Below are positions 12,501 through 22,800 of a stretch of 64,000 bases of DNA, piece by piece. Source of the DNA: Sorex araneus. Taxonomy: Eukaryota > Chordata > Mammalia > Eulipotyphla > Soricidae. The notes below the pieces were generated by a model, which worked only from the letters and a program-made list of their open reading frames with translations, searched no databases and was not told where the DNA came from. Where the stretch lies: positions 193,519,000 through 193,582,999 of the forward strand of contig NC_073306.1 in NCBI RefSeq assembly GCF_027595985.1. The letters are read 5' to 3'. Made by a program: the position numbers and the translations under genes. Position 1 is the stretch's first letter. Each line of letters begins with the position of its first letter.

Positions 12501-15500
12501 TTTCATTTCACTCTTCCTATTCCCTGGCCCTCCAGCTCAAATGAGAGGAAGAGATTTTAGGGGTATAAAGAGGTTTGGAGTTATTGATTGTAGAAATCCT
12601 GGTGAACTGCTTAAACCTTTTTTCTATATTTCATTCCAATGAAATTATTTACAGTAAGTAGCTGAACACAGCTCACCTATTCAAGAAAAATAGGTGAGCT
12701 GTCTTTGAAGTATGAGAAAAGTATTAAGTTTCTGCTGTGTCTGGCAAAAAAGCAGATCAGCCTCTGCCAAAGATCATCTGACTGCCGTCACTGTCACTGT
12801 CATTGTCATCCCATTGCTCATCTATTTGCTCGAGGGGGCACCAGTAACGTCTCCATTTTGAGACTTGTTACTGCTCTTGGCATATTGAGCACGCCATGGG
12901 GAGCTTGCCAGGCTCTGCTGTGTGGGCCTGATCCTCTGAGTAGCTTTCGGGGCTCTCTGAGAGGGGTGGTGGAATCAAACACAGGTCAGCCGAGTGTAAG
13001 CCGAATGCCCTAGCACTGTTCTATTGCTCCAGTCCTTCATCTGACTAATAGCAAGTAAGTCCCAGTGTTAAGCACAAAACATTTCCTACATTTCTCCTCC
13101 CTGAAGGATTCAGTAAAGGGCTCCTGTAGGGTAAAGGGGTTTTCTCTTTTCCACCTTGCCACAGGAAGTTTATTGGGTTACTCCCATCACAGTGCTCCCA
13201 TTCCTCTGTATTTATTTGTAACTTCTTTCCTTGTGCTCTGTTAACTTGTAAATATTGTTTTTCTGTTCTCCTTAAGTCCTTTGCATAATTAATACAGAGC
13301 AATGTCCTTTTTGTATGGACACAAGAAAACAGTAAATGCTATGCGTTTGTAACTTGGGTGTTAATGAACTCACAGTGATATTTACCTCCCAGGCATCTGT
13401 TCTCTCGACCTTAACCTCAGTTGTCCTTACTTCCTAGCACCCTAGAGCAGATCCCGATGCGGTATTGGATGGATCCAAGGAAGCAGTGAGCTATGTGTTA
13501 TCCTGGCACTGAAATGGGCTCGCCAAAGTGCCATGATGCTTAACTATAAGTTAAGAGCTTGGTCATGGACAGATGGTATCATGATCCAAAAAGCAATAAC
13601 TAGATTCGGACCCTGCTAAGGTTAGGAAAGATTAATCTGGCCTGAGCACTGTAGTCTGAGTCTATGCAAAGATGTTCCCAGGAAAGCCACCCTACAAGCA
13701 TCAATATATCTCTTACTGTGTCCATACAAAATTAAAGAATATGAAGAAGTAGAATTAAGATGTTAATTAAGATGTTAATTCAGTTATTGGACTGAGGAAA
13801 GGAGAAAAACACCTTAATGGTGTTTTGGCAGTGAGCAAAGGAAGGGCTTTCTTATGTTGATTTTGCTGTTGGACTGGGCATAGCATCTAGCTCCAGTGTG
13901 AGGGAGTCAGAGAGACAAGAGAGTTGGAGGGACGAGAGAGCAAGATGCAGTGTGGAGAGATGAGTGGGAGTAGACGGGAATGAGGCACAATGTGAGACTA
14001 GAACAGGGGACTCAGAGAGACTGGAACTGGCGCATGATTAGAGATTGAATAAACGACAACTTATCAACAACCAGGTTGCCCCTGGTTGTTTCCTCCTCCA
14101 TCTGCCCAATGGCCTGGGCCACCCTGGATGGGGGAGGAGCAAGGGACCACCCCCAACCTGGGCGGCAAGGGGGAGAGCTGTCAGGGCCTTTCCTGGCCAC
14201 CTGGGGATTATACAGGTTCCCATTAAAATGTGTCCTCACATAGTTTCAGAGTTTGTGATTCTCTCTGTGTGCAAGTTTTGTAGTGCATTCAATTTTTATC
14301 AGACTGAAGCTCTAATTTCCTCTTACTGCTGCTGGATTTCTCTGCAACCATCGCCACCTAGTGGAAACGGAATACTCGTGCTCAAACCCCCCTCAGCCTG
14401 CTAACCTTGAAACACAGCTTCAGGAAGCTGCCTGTAAGCTCTCTAAGCACAGGAGTTGTGTGTGACTTCATCAAGACTGCTTGTGATTGGAGTCAGGGTC
14501 CTTGTCCAGACTCCACTGTGTTGGGTGAGACTTGGACCCTAGTTCGAGCTAGTAATAAAGTTCCTTTGCTTTTGCATTATCGTGTGTGAACTTAGTCTCT
14601 CCACAAAAGGGGATCTGGAATTCGGACCTAATTCTTTCACCCCTGTATGTTTATGCCAGTGAATTCTCGGTCATTTTCAAGACCAGATATATTCTCTTGT
14701 TGGCAAATGGCCAGCCCGACTTGCTTCTGCATGTTTGGCGTGGGCTTTTGAACCAATGCCAACCCCAACCAGTGGTGATCAGGGGTTTCATTCAGAGATT
14801 TCTGTTGGCTCTTTATTCAGAGCTATTCCAGACATTTCTCAGAAGATGATAATCAAATGTGGTCCAAGAGTTTGAAGCTAGACAAACAACTCATGCCTAT
14901 CCTTGCTGTCTGCTCCCCCAAGTGTTTTGTGCTTGTGCCTGAATGCATGCACCATCTAGAGACCCTTATCTCTTCAAGGTCCAAAATACACCATCTCTGG
15001 GTTCACAAAGAAGCAAACTAACAAATCAATGAGGCATGTGTTAGATAATTAAAAGAGAGAAACTTTCATGCAATATTTGACTCAAACCATCAGGAATATG
15101 CTTTAAGGCTAATAGAATTTTATATATTAACTCTTTTTTAAGGAAATAGTATTTTGAAGACTATCTTTAGTTTGATGTTGCTGTCAATATGATATAGACC
15201 ATGTCTTAAAATATTATAAAATAATTTGGTAATGGATACTGATTTTAAATTATATCTTAAAGGAATAGTTTTAGGTCCGGAATGATAGTGCTGTGGGGAA
15301 ACCATTTGCCTTGCATGTGGCTGACCCAGGTTCGATCCCCAGTATCCCATATGGTCCCCTGAGCACCACCAGGAGTAATTCCTGAGTGCAGAGCTGGGAT
15401 TAACTCTTGAGCTTCACTGGTGTGACCCCAAAAGCCAGGAAATAAAAGGAATGATTTCACTTTAGACCATTTAGATTTTTTTCTTTCCATCAGGAATCAT

Positions 15501-17883
15501 CTCATACTATGTGGTCACAAATTTATCTTCTTGCCATTATTATGTGATGAGCAGTTTTTGAACATAGAGAAATTATTAAACTTGTATATTATAGCACAAT
15601 GAAAAGTCTTTATACATATTTATATATATGTATTCATATATATTGTGTACTTTACCCCATGTATTCTTTTATATCCCATATAATGCTAAAAGGCATGTTC
15701 TAGAAACATTGGTATGAGATTACTAAGGACTTGGTGAATGACTGAAAATAGTCACCCAAATGGTTATAGGTAGCGTCAAATTCAGTTTTTTTTAAAAAAT
15801 ATTAAAGAGAAAAGCAAAGTTTGCTTTGTGTTTCAATTAATTTAAGAATTTTTTTAAAAATAAGCTCTCCTGCTAGCTTGATTTCTAATGATGAAATTCA
15901 AAGTAAACAGGACCAGGTTACCTTAGGCAAGGGCATGGCAGGTTTGCAGTGAAGTCCTCCAACAAACTCAAAATTTGGTAAGATTGGGTGAGGAAACTGA
16001 AAATCCCAATATGTTCTAATGAGCCAGAAATCAGCTTTCCCCATTAATTCGTATATCTTCACGGGTCTTCCTGAAAGATAACAAAACAAAGCAAAGTAAT
16101 TCATAAATGTGTAGGTAATAAAAATAAGGAATGAATAGTCCAAGAAATTTTCTGCCATGGTTATATAATGGAGTCAAAGGTACAACATTACCTGTGGTTT
16201 GATAATGCAAATTTTCTTTTTTATCTTGTCATCTACCATCAAATGTATACTTGTGATGCAACAAAAAAGTATGTATATAACTTACGTGTTCTAAGCATGT
16301 GTTTTACACATCTTTAGATAGGATAAAACAGAAAAAAAAGATATTTCAAAAGACTCTCAATAAATCTCCTTTTAAAAATGTTTATGAGTCAAGACCAGAG
16401 ATATATAGCAGGTAAGGCACTTGTTTTGAACACACACAATCAATTCTATCCCTGCAATCCCATATATTTTAACCCCTTGAAAATCTCATGGAAAAATCCC
16501 TGGACCCATGCTCAGGAATAAACCCTAGACACTGATGTTTGTGAACTCAAGTCAAATAAATAAAATGTGCTGCTTATGGGACTTGAAAGAGTATGCCCTG
16601 AAATTGTGAGCTAACAAAGAACAAGACTTAATGGGTCATGCGGTCTTTAGGAGTTGATTATCTTTATCCTTCTCAAGATTGAGAGTCCTCTAAGTTATAT
16701 GAGGAGTTTTAACCCAGATTCAGGAATGAGAATGTGGTTCTATCCAAGAATGCACTCTTCAATTTACTTAACGTTTGTTTCAAAATAAAATAGTTTTATT
16801 GCTGAAATGAGTTTTAAATTTTGCTGAAGCCTATATGTCTTTACTCAGTATGTTCTAAATTGAAAAGCCTACTGCAAACAAATGATAAGAATGGACATTT
16901 AAATACATTGACAGTTATAGGTTTTAAAGTTATTTTGTATGTTTATCTAGAAAGTTCTATAGTAACTCTAGATCATAGAGGTCTAAAATTTATCTTAAGC
17001 TCTAAGTCTTTCTAAAATAATAGTGAGAATGACAGACATTTTATGACATGCAATTAGTTTGTAAAAATCTGAATTTTTAAGAGCTTACAGTGATAAAAGT
17101 CATTTTCCCGTGTATTATGATATGTAAGACATCTTATAAGCAAGGGAAAACTGACTTACCTAGTACTTCACTATAAAACTGATCCCATTTCTTCTCATTT
17201 AATGTCTGGCTCCAAAAGTCAAAATATAGCACATACATCATATTTTTCACTCTCTCCATGAATGTCATCCGGTCACTTAATTCTGAAAAAGTAGCAGGCA
17301 CATAGGAAGGTGGGAGTGGCAGTCCTCCGGCATACTTTTCAAATGTTGAGCCCATAGTGATGCGGAGACTGTACACTAAAGGAATTTTGAATATTTCTGC
17401 TAGAAGTTCCCCACAAGGTCCAACGGCATCTGCAAGAACGACATCAAATCTTGATTCCTGTAGCTTTTTCATTAGTTTCTTGTTGAAAACTGCATCTTTA
17501 CAAAGCTTTTCAACTACATTCATATATTCCAAAATCACATCTTGCATTTTTGAATAATATGCGAAAAATGATTGTTTTGGCATATCATATGTCCATGAAT
17601 TAATGAATTTCTTGAAAATACCCTCAAAATCATCCTTAGAGAAAGATGTTGGGTAAATCTCAAACTTCATAGTGGATGTTTTGTTGGGATCTACAAGAAT
17701 GGAAGCTGAAGATGTCAGAACAACCACCTCATGACCTCTCTGGACGAGTTCTTCGAGGATCGTCTTTATGTTGATCCAGTGGCTGTATTCCGTGGGCCAC
17801 ACCAGCACTTTTCCACAACTCCCACAACCAATGTAACAACCCAGCTCTAGCAGGAGAAGAGTTGATATCCATTTCATAGACAT
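6313..17883 (-). CDS. UGT2B: Gene A: UDP-glucuronosyltransferase 2B-like, exons 1-5 (3' incomplete)
   Basis: This is a UGT2B-type gene. Known family role: an ER-membrane enzyme that transfers glucuronic acid from UDP-glucuronate to steroids, bile acids, drugs and other lipophilic substrates. Five exons with GT-AG borders are seen: 17160-17883, 15922-16070, 11243-11374, 9426-9513 and 6313-6532, with lengths 724, 149, 132, 88 and 220 bp, exactly those of gene B. Joined they give 437 codons plus two bases with no stop. Catalytic residues typical of the family are visible: His35 in EYSHW and Asp152 in LADA. The sugar-donor signature (FITHGGTNG...PLFADQ) is intact in exon 5. The final exon (membrane anchor and cytosolic tail) is not in the window, so functionality cannot be settled. 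The exact orthologue number within UGT2B is not assignable. Confidence 0.9.
6998..7250 (+). repeat. tRNA-headed SINE with RTE-type tail
   Basis: Full-length: head 'ccagaacgatagcacagcgggtaggg', core 'gcctggcaagctacccgtgg' and 'gatatgccaaaacagtaac', tail 'gttactggtgcctgctcaag' and 'aaatcgatgaataaacgg'. It lies in intron 4 of gene A. Confidence 0.88.
7275..9315 (-). mobile_element. Rearranged minus-strand L1 with possible 5' UTR
   Basis: 7275-7795 is the reverse complement of an L1 3' UTR and ORF2 end (compare 4400-4860). It is followed without the rest of ORF2 by a different L1-like segment (7796-8640) that resembles the ORF1/5' side, and then by GC-rich DNA (8990-9310). The GC-rich part contains two related units starting at about 9102 and 9233 ('gggacgggtagcaaagac' / 'gggatgggaagcaaagat'), about 131 bp apart, as in L1 promoter monomers. 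The 3' part is certain; the 5' assignment is inference. Confidence 0.6.
9426..9513 (-). CDS. UGT2B: Gene A exon 4
   Basis: 88 bp encoding [20 protein letters not shown] and [10 protein letters not shown], with an AG acceptor at 9514-9515 and a GTAAG donor. WIPQ is the start of the donor-sugar recognition loop. Confidence 0.95.
9516..11240. other. Intron 3 of gene A, AT-rich
   Basis: No gene or young mobile element is recognised. Most of it aligns, with gaps, to gene B intron 3 (31000-32010 and 36940-37040). The gene B copy is interrupted by a large L1 complex that is absent here. Confidence 0.6.
11243..11374 (-). CDS. UGT2B: Gene A exon 3
   Basis: 132 bp, phase 0 at both ends, encoding [20 protein letters not shown] followed by [20 protein letters not shown] and IPQK. 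Acceptor AG is at 11375-11376 and donor GT at 11241-11242 (gttaga, a weaker donor than in the other exons). Confidence 0.95.
11429..11530 (+). repeat. Old tRNA-derived SINE with (CA)n tail
   Basis: 'gggccagagtggtggctcagggatagagc' gives a tRNA-like start with box A, 'gttcaaacc' is box B, and about 11502-11527 is a pure CA run. The same element, with a shorter tail, is at 37229-37312 in gene B. It is thus older than the duplication, and its head differs from the SOR head. Confidence 0.7.
12668..12702. other. Perfect 14-bp inverted repeat
   Basis: acagctcacctatt (12668-12681) and aataggtgagctgt (12689-12702) are exact complements separated by 7 bases. The matching gene B sequence near 38470-38510 has a degraded version. 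Function unknown; it may be a relic of a small transposon. Confidence 0.6.
12774..13046 (-). repeat. tRNA-headed SINE with RTE-type tail, 10-bp TSD
   Basis: The SINE (12784-13036) is flanked by tcatctgact on both sides. Its tail shows 'gtcactgtcactgtcattgtc', the short tandem repeat typical of this family. Gene B keeps an empty site near 38870. Confidence 0.88.
13125..14214 (+). mobile_element. Solo LTR of an endogenous retrovirus (family 1, copy 1)
   Basis: 1090 bp starting TGTAG and ending TACA, flanked by ggctcc (13119-13124) and ggttcc (14215-14220), a 6-bp TSD with one change. A polyadenylation signal (aataaa) is at about 14048. A second copy with an exact 6-bp TSD is at 35385-36450. 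Six-base duplications fit class II (betaretrovirus-like) ERVs. Gene B is empty at this position. No internal viral genes are present. Confidence 0.8.
14221..15272. other. Intron 2 sequence shared with gene B
   Basis: Unique-looking intron DNA alignable to 38970-40080 of gene B with many small differences. No gene is recognised. Confidence 0.6.
15273..15440 (+). repeat. SOR-type SINE, shared with gene B
   Basis: Head 'gtccggaatgatagtgctgtgg', box B 'ggttcgatccc', body 'catatggtcccctgagcacc' and 'cctgagtgcagagctggg'. The same copy lies at 40085-40262 in gene B, so it is older than the duplication. Confidence 0.85.
15922..16070 (-). CDS. UGT2B: Gene A exon 2
   Basis: 149 bp encoding (G)[19 protein letters not shown], then [20 protein letters not shown] and [10 protein letters not shown]. 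Acceptor AG is at 16071-16072 and donor GT at 15920-15921 (gtaacc). It links the acceptor and donor domains. Confidence 0.95.
16395..16560 (+). repeat. Old SINE shared by all three gene copies
   Basis: A diverged SINE ('accagagatatatagcagg', 'aaggcacttg', 'cccatgctcaggaataaacc'). Copies are at 41418-41577 in gene B and, cut off, at 62730-62757 in gene C, where a deletion ends inside it. Confidence 0.7.
17160..17883 (-). CDS. UGT2B: Gene A exon 1 (signal peptide and aglycone-binding domain)
   Basis: 724 bp encoding residues 1-241 plus one base. The start at 17883 gives [16 protein letters not shown]..., a cleavable signal peptide of about 23 residues. Catalytic His35 (TEYSHW) and Asp152 ([10 protein letters not shown]) are present, and an N-glycosylation sequon NKT is at 67-69. 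The acceptor-substrate domain fills the rest and ends in [12 protein letters not shown] before a GTAAGT donor at 17154-17159. An upstream in-frame ATG would extend the frame to 18013 in another register, but family length supports this start. Confidence 0.95.
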
Positions 17884-17972
17884 TATGGCAGAAAGTGAGG
17901 CTTTTTTGAAAATGACTTTTTCGGGTCACTTTGCTTATATTCTTCTTGTCCAAAGAATAAATCAATAAGAAA

Positions 17973-17985
17973 GTTGAAGTATAAC
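17973..17985 (-). promoter_or_regulatory. Weak HNF1-like site upstream of gene A
   Basis: Plus-strand gttgaagtataac lies 90-102 bp upstream of the start codon, at the same place as better HNF1-like sites in genes B and C. HNF1 control of proximal UGT2B promoters is established. The half-site here is altered, so binding would be weaker; this is inferred from sequence only. Confidence 0.4.
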
Positions 17986-18232
17986 TTATTTCCAAAGAAA
18001 TTACAAGATGCACATAATTTTCTCAATCAGCACATTTCAAGTGAATAGAAAATTCAAAGTCTAGATGACCTGGTTTGTGAGTAAATGTATTCAATATCTC
18101 GGAAGATTATAAAGAAATGAAGAAATAAAGAAATGACCTAGTTTGCAATGTACCACCATTACATATTTTTGTGAGACTGTTAATGGTAGTGGTAGTGAGA
18201 TGACACTGTACCATTTCAAGACACACTAATTT

Positions 18233-18531
18233 GTGCTGAAAGTAGACTAGAGATTGAACACAATGGCCACTCAACACCCCTATTGCAAACCACAACACCC
18301 AATTGGAGAGAGAGAACAAAAGGGAACACCCTGCCACAGAGCCAGGTGGTGTGGGGGGAGATGAGATTCGGGGTTGGGAGGGATACTGGGCTATTGGTGG
18401 TGGGGAATGGGCACTGGTGGGGGGATGGGTTCTCAAACATTGTATGAAGAAACATAAGCACAAAAATGTGTAAATTTGTAACTGTACCTCACAGTGATTC
18501 ACTAATTAATAAATAAGTAAATTTTAAAAAC
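18233..18531 (+). mobile_element. L1 3'-end fragment in the 5' flank of gene A
   Basis: Matches the L1 3' UTR at 4760-5040 ('caatggccactcaacacc', 'gggaatgggcactggtgg') and ends in an A/T-rich tail. Flanks carry an imperfect duplication (acactaatt / acattaatt). Gene C lacks it at the matching site (63900). It sits about 350-650 bp upstream of the start of gene A. Confidence 0.85.
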
Positions 18532-18739
18532 GATACATTAATTCAAGCAAAAGCTGTTTTCTACTTCAATAAGAATGTCTGAAAAGTGATGCTTTGAGAA
18601 CTTGTTTGCTTTGTTTTTATAAGCACTGTAGAGTTGCCATGAGATATTGCAGTAGACAAGTGACTGGTCTTGCAAGAAACTGACTCGGGTTTGTTTCTTG
18701 GCACTACATCTAGTTGGCCAGGTGTTCTCTGGGGTTTTG

Positions 18740-18880
18740 TGTTTGTTCTTGTTTTGGGATGCACCTGAAGTTCTAGGGGGCCACTCCTAGATTGGCACTG
18801 AAAAGTTACGTTTGTCAATGCTAGGTGGACCAGAGGAGATGCTGTGGCTAGAACCCGGGTTGACTGCAAGAAAATCATAT
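18740..18880 (-). repeat. Degenerate SINE remnant
   Basis: A weak SOR-like body and an inverted box B region ('ctagaacccgggttgac'). Identification is tentative. Confidence 0.4.
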
Positions 18881-19054
18881 GTCCAATTTCACTGTATTAT
18901 TCCTTTGGCTCTGGTTAACCTCAGGTACAATATAAGTCCCAGGACAAATCCATAAGAGTTCCCTGAACAACACAGTTTTCTTTTCATATGCCCCCTCCAA
19001 ATTTGAGATATAAAAAGGTCAAAGTGCACAGAAAAATATTGCACATCAGATCTT

Positions 19055-19335
19055 ATTATAAATGAAATGCAAGTTAAAGACTATGAAACCTCATCTCTCA
19101 ATTAAGAGCAGGCCTTTATGAGTAGTTTATATCAAAAGGACAGATGAAAGAGATGTGGGCAATAGGACCACCTCTATTTTATTAATATGAATTGGACCTA
19201 AAGGGGTGAAAACTATGAAAGGTATAAATATTTCTAAATCACAGGATTCCATAGCTATGTATGTAATCAAAGTTTGCCAAGGACTGCTTTGGTATGTACA
19301 CAAATATGTTTATTGTAATACTATTTACCTTACAA
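19055..19335 (+). mobile_element. Ancient L1 ORF2 3'-end fragment
   Basis: 'atgcaagttaaagactatga', 'cctaaaggggtg' and 'gtttattgtaatactattta' correspond to the end of L1 ORF2. The same fragment is upstream of gene B (43203-43389), where it is cut by the duplication junction. Confidence 0.7.
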
Positions 19336-20907
19336 AAACCTGGAAGCGGGCAGGAGCCAACACAGAGTAGATGAAGAAGTTGTGGAGGCAGGGTCTTGAT
19401 GGGAGAGAGGCTGTGAAGTGAGAGTGTTTCTAATCCCTCAAATAAGAAAATCCCAACTGGGAAGAGAGTTTTGTCCGTTTCCTTGACCAAAGCCAGCTGG
19501 AGAGAGTGCTCAGCATCTCTGAGAGTGGAAAGTCACTGATGGGCAGCCTGGTCACAGCTCAAGTCACACATTCCCAGGAGGCAGAGGGTAACTCGGATTC
19601 TTTAAGCCCCAGAGCTTTCTGGAACAAGACTATAAGCCTCCTGATTCGACACACTGTGTCAAAGTCTGGGATTTATCCTTGACTGCCTTGCAAGTAGCAG
19701 AATATTTCAGTCCCCATCTCAAGTCGTGGGTACATAGTGGCTGGCTTTATAACTTCAGTGTAAAACCCCCAAAGTACTCTCTCCCCTCTGTATGGCTGCC
19801 ATGTCAACTAGTACCACCTGAAGACACAAGTCTTTACTCTGGGTTGAGTGAGGAGAAAACAGCAGAGAAGCAGAGTGAGAATTACCAATTGTGGCTTCCC
19901 TGTACACATGAGAACACATATTGCAGATGAAAGAAACCAGACAGCAGGCAAGGTGTCTGTCATCCCCCAGCTTAGCTGGGTTTGACCCCTAGTAATATTG
20001 AGGGTCGTCAAATTTCTGCTAGAGCACAGGTTCAGTGACAAATCTTGAACACAACTGTTGTGCCCCTATGATAATACAACACCAGTGAATAAAAACATGT
20101 TTTTCAATGTTCATATCCTATGTGGATGCATTCCAATGATGAATGATGAATGATGGATAAAGGCAGTATGACTATAATGCACTAACCTTTTGTTTCAGCT
20201 AAAAGACCATTTCTAGAAAAATAAAGGATCTAGGTTATCTGAAAGAAGCTAAAATAAGAAGACTATGTTTTATAAAATTGTGTTACAGAAATTATCATAA
20301 GGTAATAAGCTGATACGCAAAGTAGATTCAGGGCTTCCTAGTAGAAATGGGAAATATTATACTTAAACATTTGTATTTCATTGTATATAGTTACATTCAT
20401 GTGTTTTAGGGTGACTTACATGAAGTTCTTAGAGCTCACTCTTGACTGTGCTGAAGAATTAATCCTGATAGACTTGGGACTCACATGTTGTGATGGGATC
20501 GAATTGGTTCATCTTATGTGTAGCAGCACCCCACAAATGTCTTTCTGGCCTCTGTTAAAATTTGTTCTATAACTTATAGCTCTTTCTTACTTTTTTTCTG
20601 TGAATTTTTCAATAGGTTTTTGAAGTGTCTTTATTTAAATTATCTAGGTAAAATTTTTATTTATTTGTAGAGAATTTTTGTGGCATGTAAGTGTTCTCAT
20701 TGTCAGTGCTGTAAGATGCATATTTGAAGTAGATATTTGCTTGAGAGAAAGCTAGTTTAAAGTTATAAGTTGGGTTAAAACATTAAATACAATCAATTTA
20801 AAAGGCAATGTATAAATTGTACTATATAAGAACACATATTTAATGTTTTATATCTATGGAGAATCATTTTTTTCAAACTTTTTTCTCTGGTTTTTGTATT
20901 CTAGAGA
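19336..20907. other. Spacer between genes A and B, unassigned
   Basis: No exon or RNA gene is recognised. Small open frames have no family resemblance. There is a short ATGATGA-type repeat near 20140. It separates gene A's 5' flank from the 3' side of gene B, and most of it has no counterpart in the B-C spacer. Confidence 0.5.
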
Positions 20908-21366
20908 ATCCATGTTCTCTCTTTTTTTAAAAAAAAATTATTCATTTTATTGAATCACCATGTGGAAAGTTACAATGCTTTCAGGCTTATGTTTTAGTTT
21001 TACAATGCTCCAACACCCGTCCCTTCACCAGTGCACATATTCCACCACCAAAAACCCCAGTTTACCTCCCATCCCCTCACACTCCTATCTCCGCTTGCGC
21101 AGCTGATAAATTTCACTTAACTTTCTCTTTACCTTGATTATATTCCATATTTCAACATAAAACTCCCTATTGTTGTTGGAGTTTCCCTCCAGAAAACAGC
21201 CCTGCTGAAAAGGAAGCATTTGATAATTAGTTTTCCATTGCTGAGAATGAAGAGATATGAAGAGGGTTTGGGATTACTGTATTTTAGTATTTTAGTAACT
21301 AAGTCCAGGAAGATTTATGTTAGAAATTGCATCATTTCCCTTCCTGGGGCAGCATCCATGTTTTCT
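20908..21366 (-). mobile_element. L1 3' UTR fragment, minus strand, 13-bp TSD
   Basis: 'tgaatcaccatgtggaaagt' and 'cccttcaccagtgcacatat' are the reversed 3' UTR of the L1 subfamily also seen at 50340 and 53570. Flanks atccatgttctct (20908-20920) and atccatgttttct (21354-21366) form a TSD with one mismatch. Confidence 0.85.
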
Positions 21367-21501
21367 CTTGAGCAGATATATTTCCTTTTTTCCCCATCAA
21401 GTCGCTAAATGTCTTTTGAACAAATCTTTTTTCTTTACACTCACAGAAACACACACATGCCAAGCATCATTGGTAACCACTCACAGAAGCATGTACATTA
21501 T

Positions 21502-22735
21502 TTTATCACTTGTCACTTGTATCACTTGTCTTCCTGTTGATCTTTGATTTGCTCAAGCGGGAGCCAGTAATGTCTCCGTTTGCCCCTGTCACATGCTAGT
21601 ATAGCCCAATGATATCTGCTCGCTCCAGGAACAGGAAGAACCTCAAACTATTCATTCAGGATTTTGACATAGAAGTCTGATCATCTTGTTGGTGGGCGGC
21701 CACGTAGTCTTTTGACATCCCGTGGAATCCAGTCGGTAACATCTCTAGTCCAAATTAAATTACAGAATGGTTATCTCTAAATTAAATTACATGTCCGGCC
21801 AATCTGATTTCTGAAGTCTTGGCAAACAAGACAGCATGCCTGATTCTTGACTGTCAATGGAAGTCAGAACTCTGAATTCCTTCTCTCACTTGAGTGAGAC
21901 GTGATACTCCTAGCATAGCTCTTTCGATTCCTCTTTGGGATACCTGAATAGCATTCTCATCCTGTTTGTGTAGGGCCCAGGTCTCTACGGCATATGTTAG
22001 TGCAGGAAGAACAGTGGAGTCTAAAAGATGTGCCCAGAGTCGGAGGTCCTTCGTCCTCATTACCACTTCTTCAATGCTCTTGAAGGCATTACACTCTTCT
22101 CTCTTCCTCCTGCAAAGTTCTGGCACCAAGTTGTTCCTCATGTTGCGTTCTCGACCCACATACACATACCTGCTACATTCGAAGATGTTTGTTTCATTGA
22201 GAGCAAGTGGAGTATTGTTCCACGAACTAGCATCAGGGACTAGTTCATTTTTCATGAGCATTGTCTTGTTGAGGTTAAGCTGCAGTCTGAACTTTCCACA
22301 CTCGCGGTCGAAGTCGGCCAGCATTTGTGCCGCTTGGCTAATGTTTGGCCTTATGAGAACAATGTCATCAGCGAAGCAGTATAGTTGCCGACCGTCTAGC
22401 TTCACTCTCATTCTGTTCCATTCCAGTCATTGCATGGCGTTCTCAAGCGTGGAACTGAAGTGTTTCAGTGAAATGGTATTGCCCTGCTGAACCTCTCTCT
22501 TCACGTCAATGATCACTTCCTTGTAGAATGGTGAGATCCTGGTGGTGAATCCATAATACAGTCTCAAGGAGGATCTTGATGTACTGTTTGCAAGCCCTGT
22601 TTGGCTAGTTCTTCGATGACTACTTCAGTCTCAACAGAATTGAAGGCCTTCTTTAAGTCTATGAACGTTAGACAGAGTGGAATATTGAACTCTCTAGAAA
22701 CTTCAATGAGTTTGGTCACTGTGTATATATATACC
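21502..22735 (-). mobile_element. RTE-clade LINE, copy 1 (5'-truncated)
   Basis: Reading the minus strand, the element starts inside the reverse transcriptase and ends with short tandem repeats of 'aagtgatac', not with poly(A), which is typical of RTE-clade LINEs. The encoded protein has the RT palm motif FADDIVLI, the thumb-side motif LNLNKTMLM and the C-terminal SRLTQVREGIQSSD region. The last codons read RRHYWLPLEQIKDQQEDK and a TGA stop, just before the tail. Confidence 0.88.
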
Positions 22736-22800
22736 TCAATACATATTGTGAGTTCCAAAAGAAAAGGTCTGGGAGGTATTAGGTGGGACACTTTGGATGC
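21854..22800 (-). pseudogene. RTE reverse transcriptase remnant
   Basis: Two open pieces are seen. The piece within 22564-22735 encodes IEVSREFNIPLCLTFIDLKK followed by AFNSVE, the first catalytic aspartate region of RT (FIDLKKAF). The piece at 21854-22411 encodes GRQLYCFADDIVLIRPNISQ (catalytic FADD) through LLDSTVLPALTYAVETW. A frame break lies between them, and the C-terminal part downstream carries stops. Endonuclease is missing, so the copy is inactive. Confidence 0.85.

Noticed and set aside
12668-12702. microRNA precursor
   Set aside because: The stem is only 14 bp with a 7-base loop, too short for a typical precursor, and it is not preserved in the paralogue.
13125-14214. Complete endogenous retrovirus
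   Set aside because: Only LTR sequence lies between the TSD copies; no gag, pol or env reading frames are present.
19336-20100. Additional host gene between A and B
   Set aside because: Short open frames (at most 83 aa) show no known motif or exon structure.
21966-22490. 174-aa plus-strand open frame
   Set aside because: Shadow of the RTE reverse transcriptase on the opposite strand; no family resemblance of its own.
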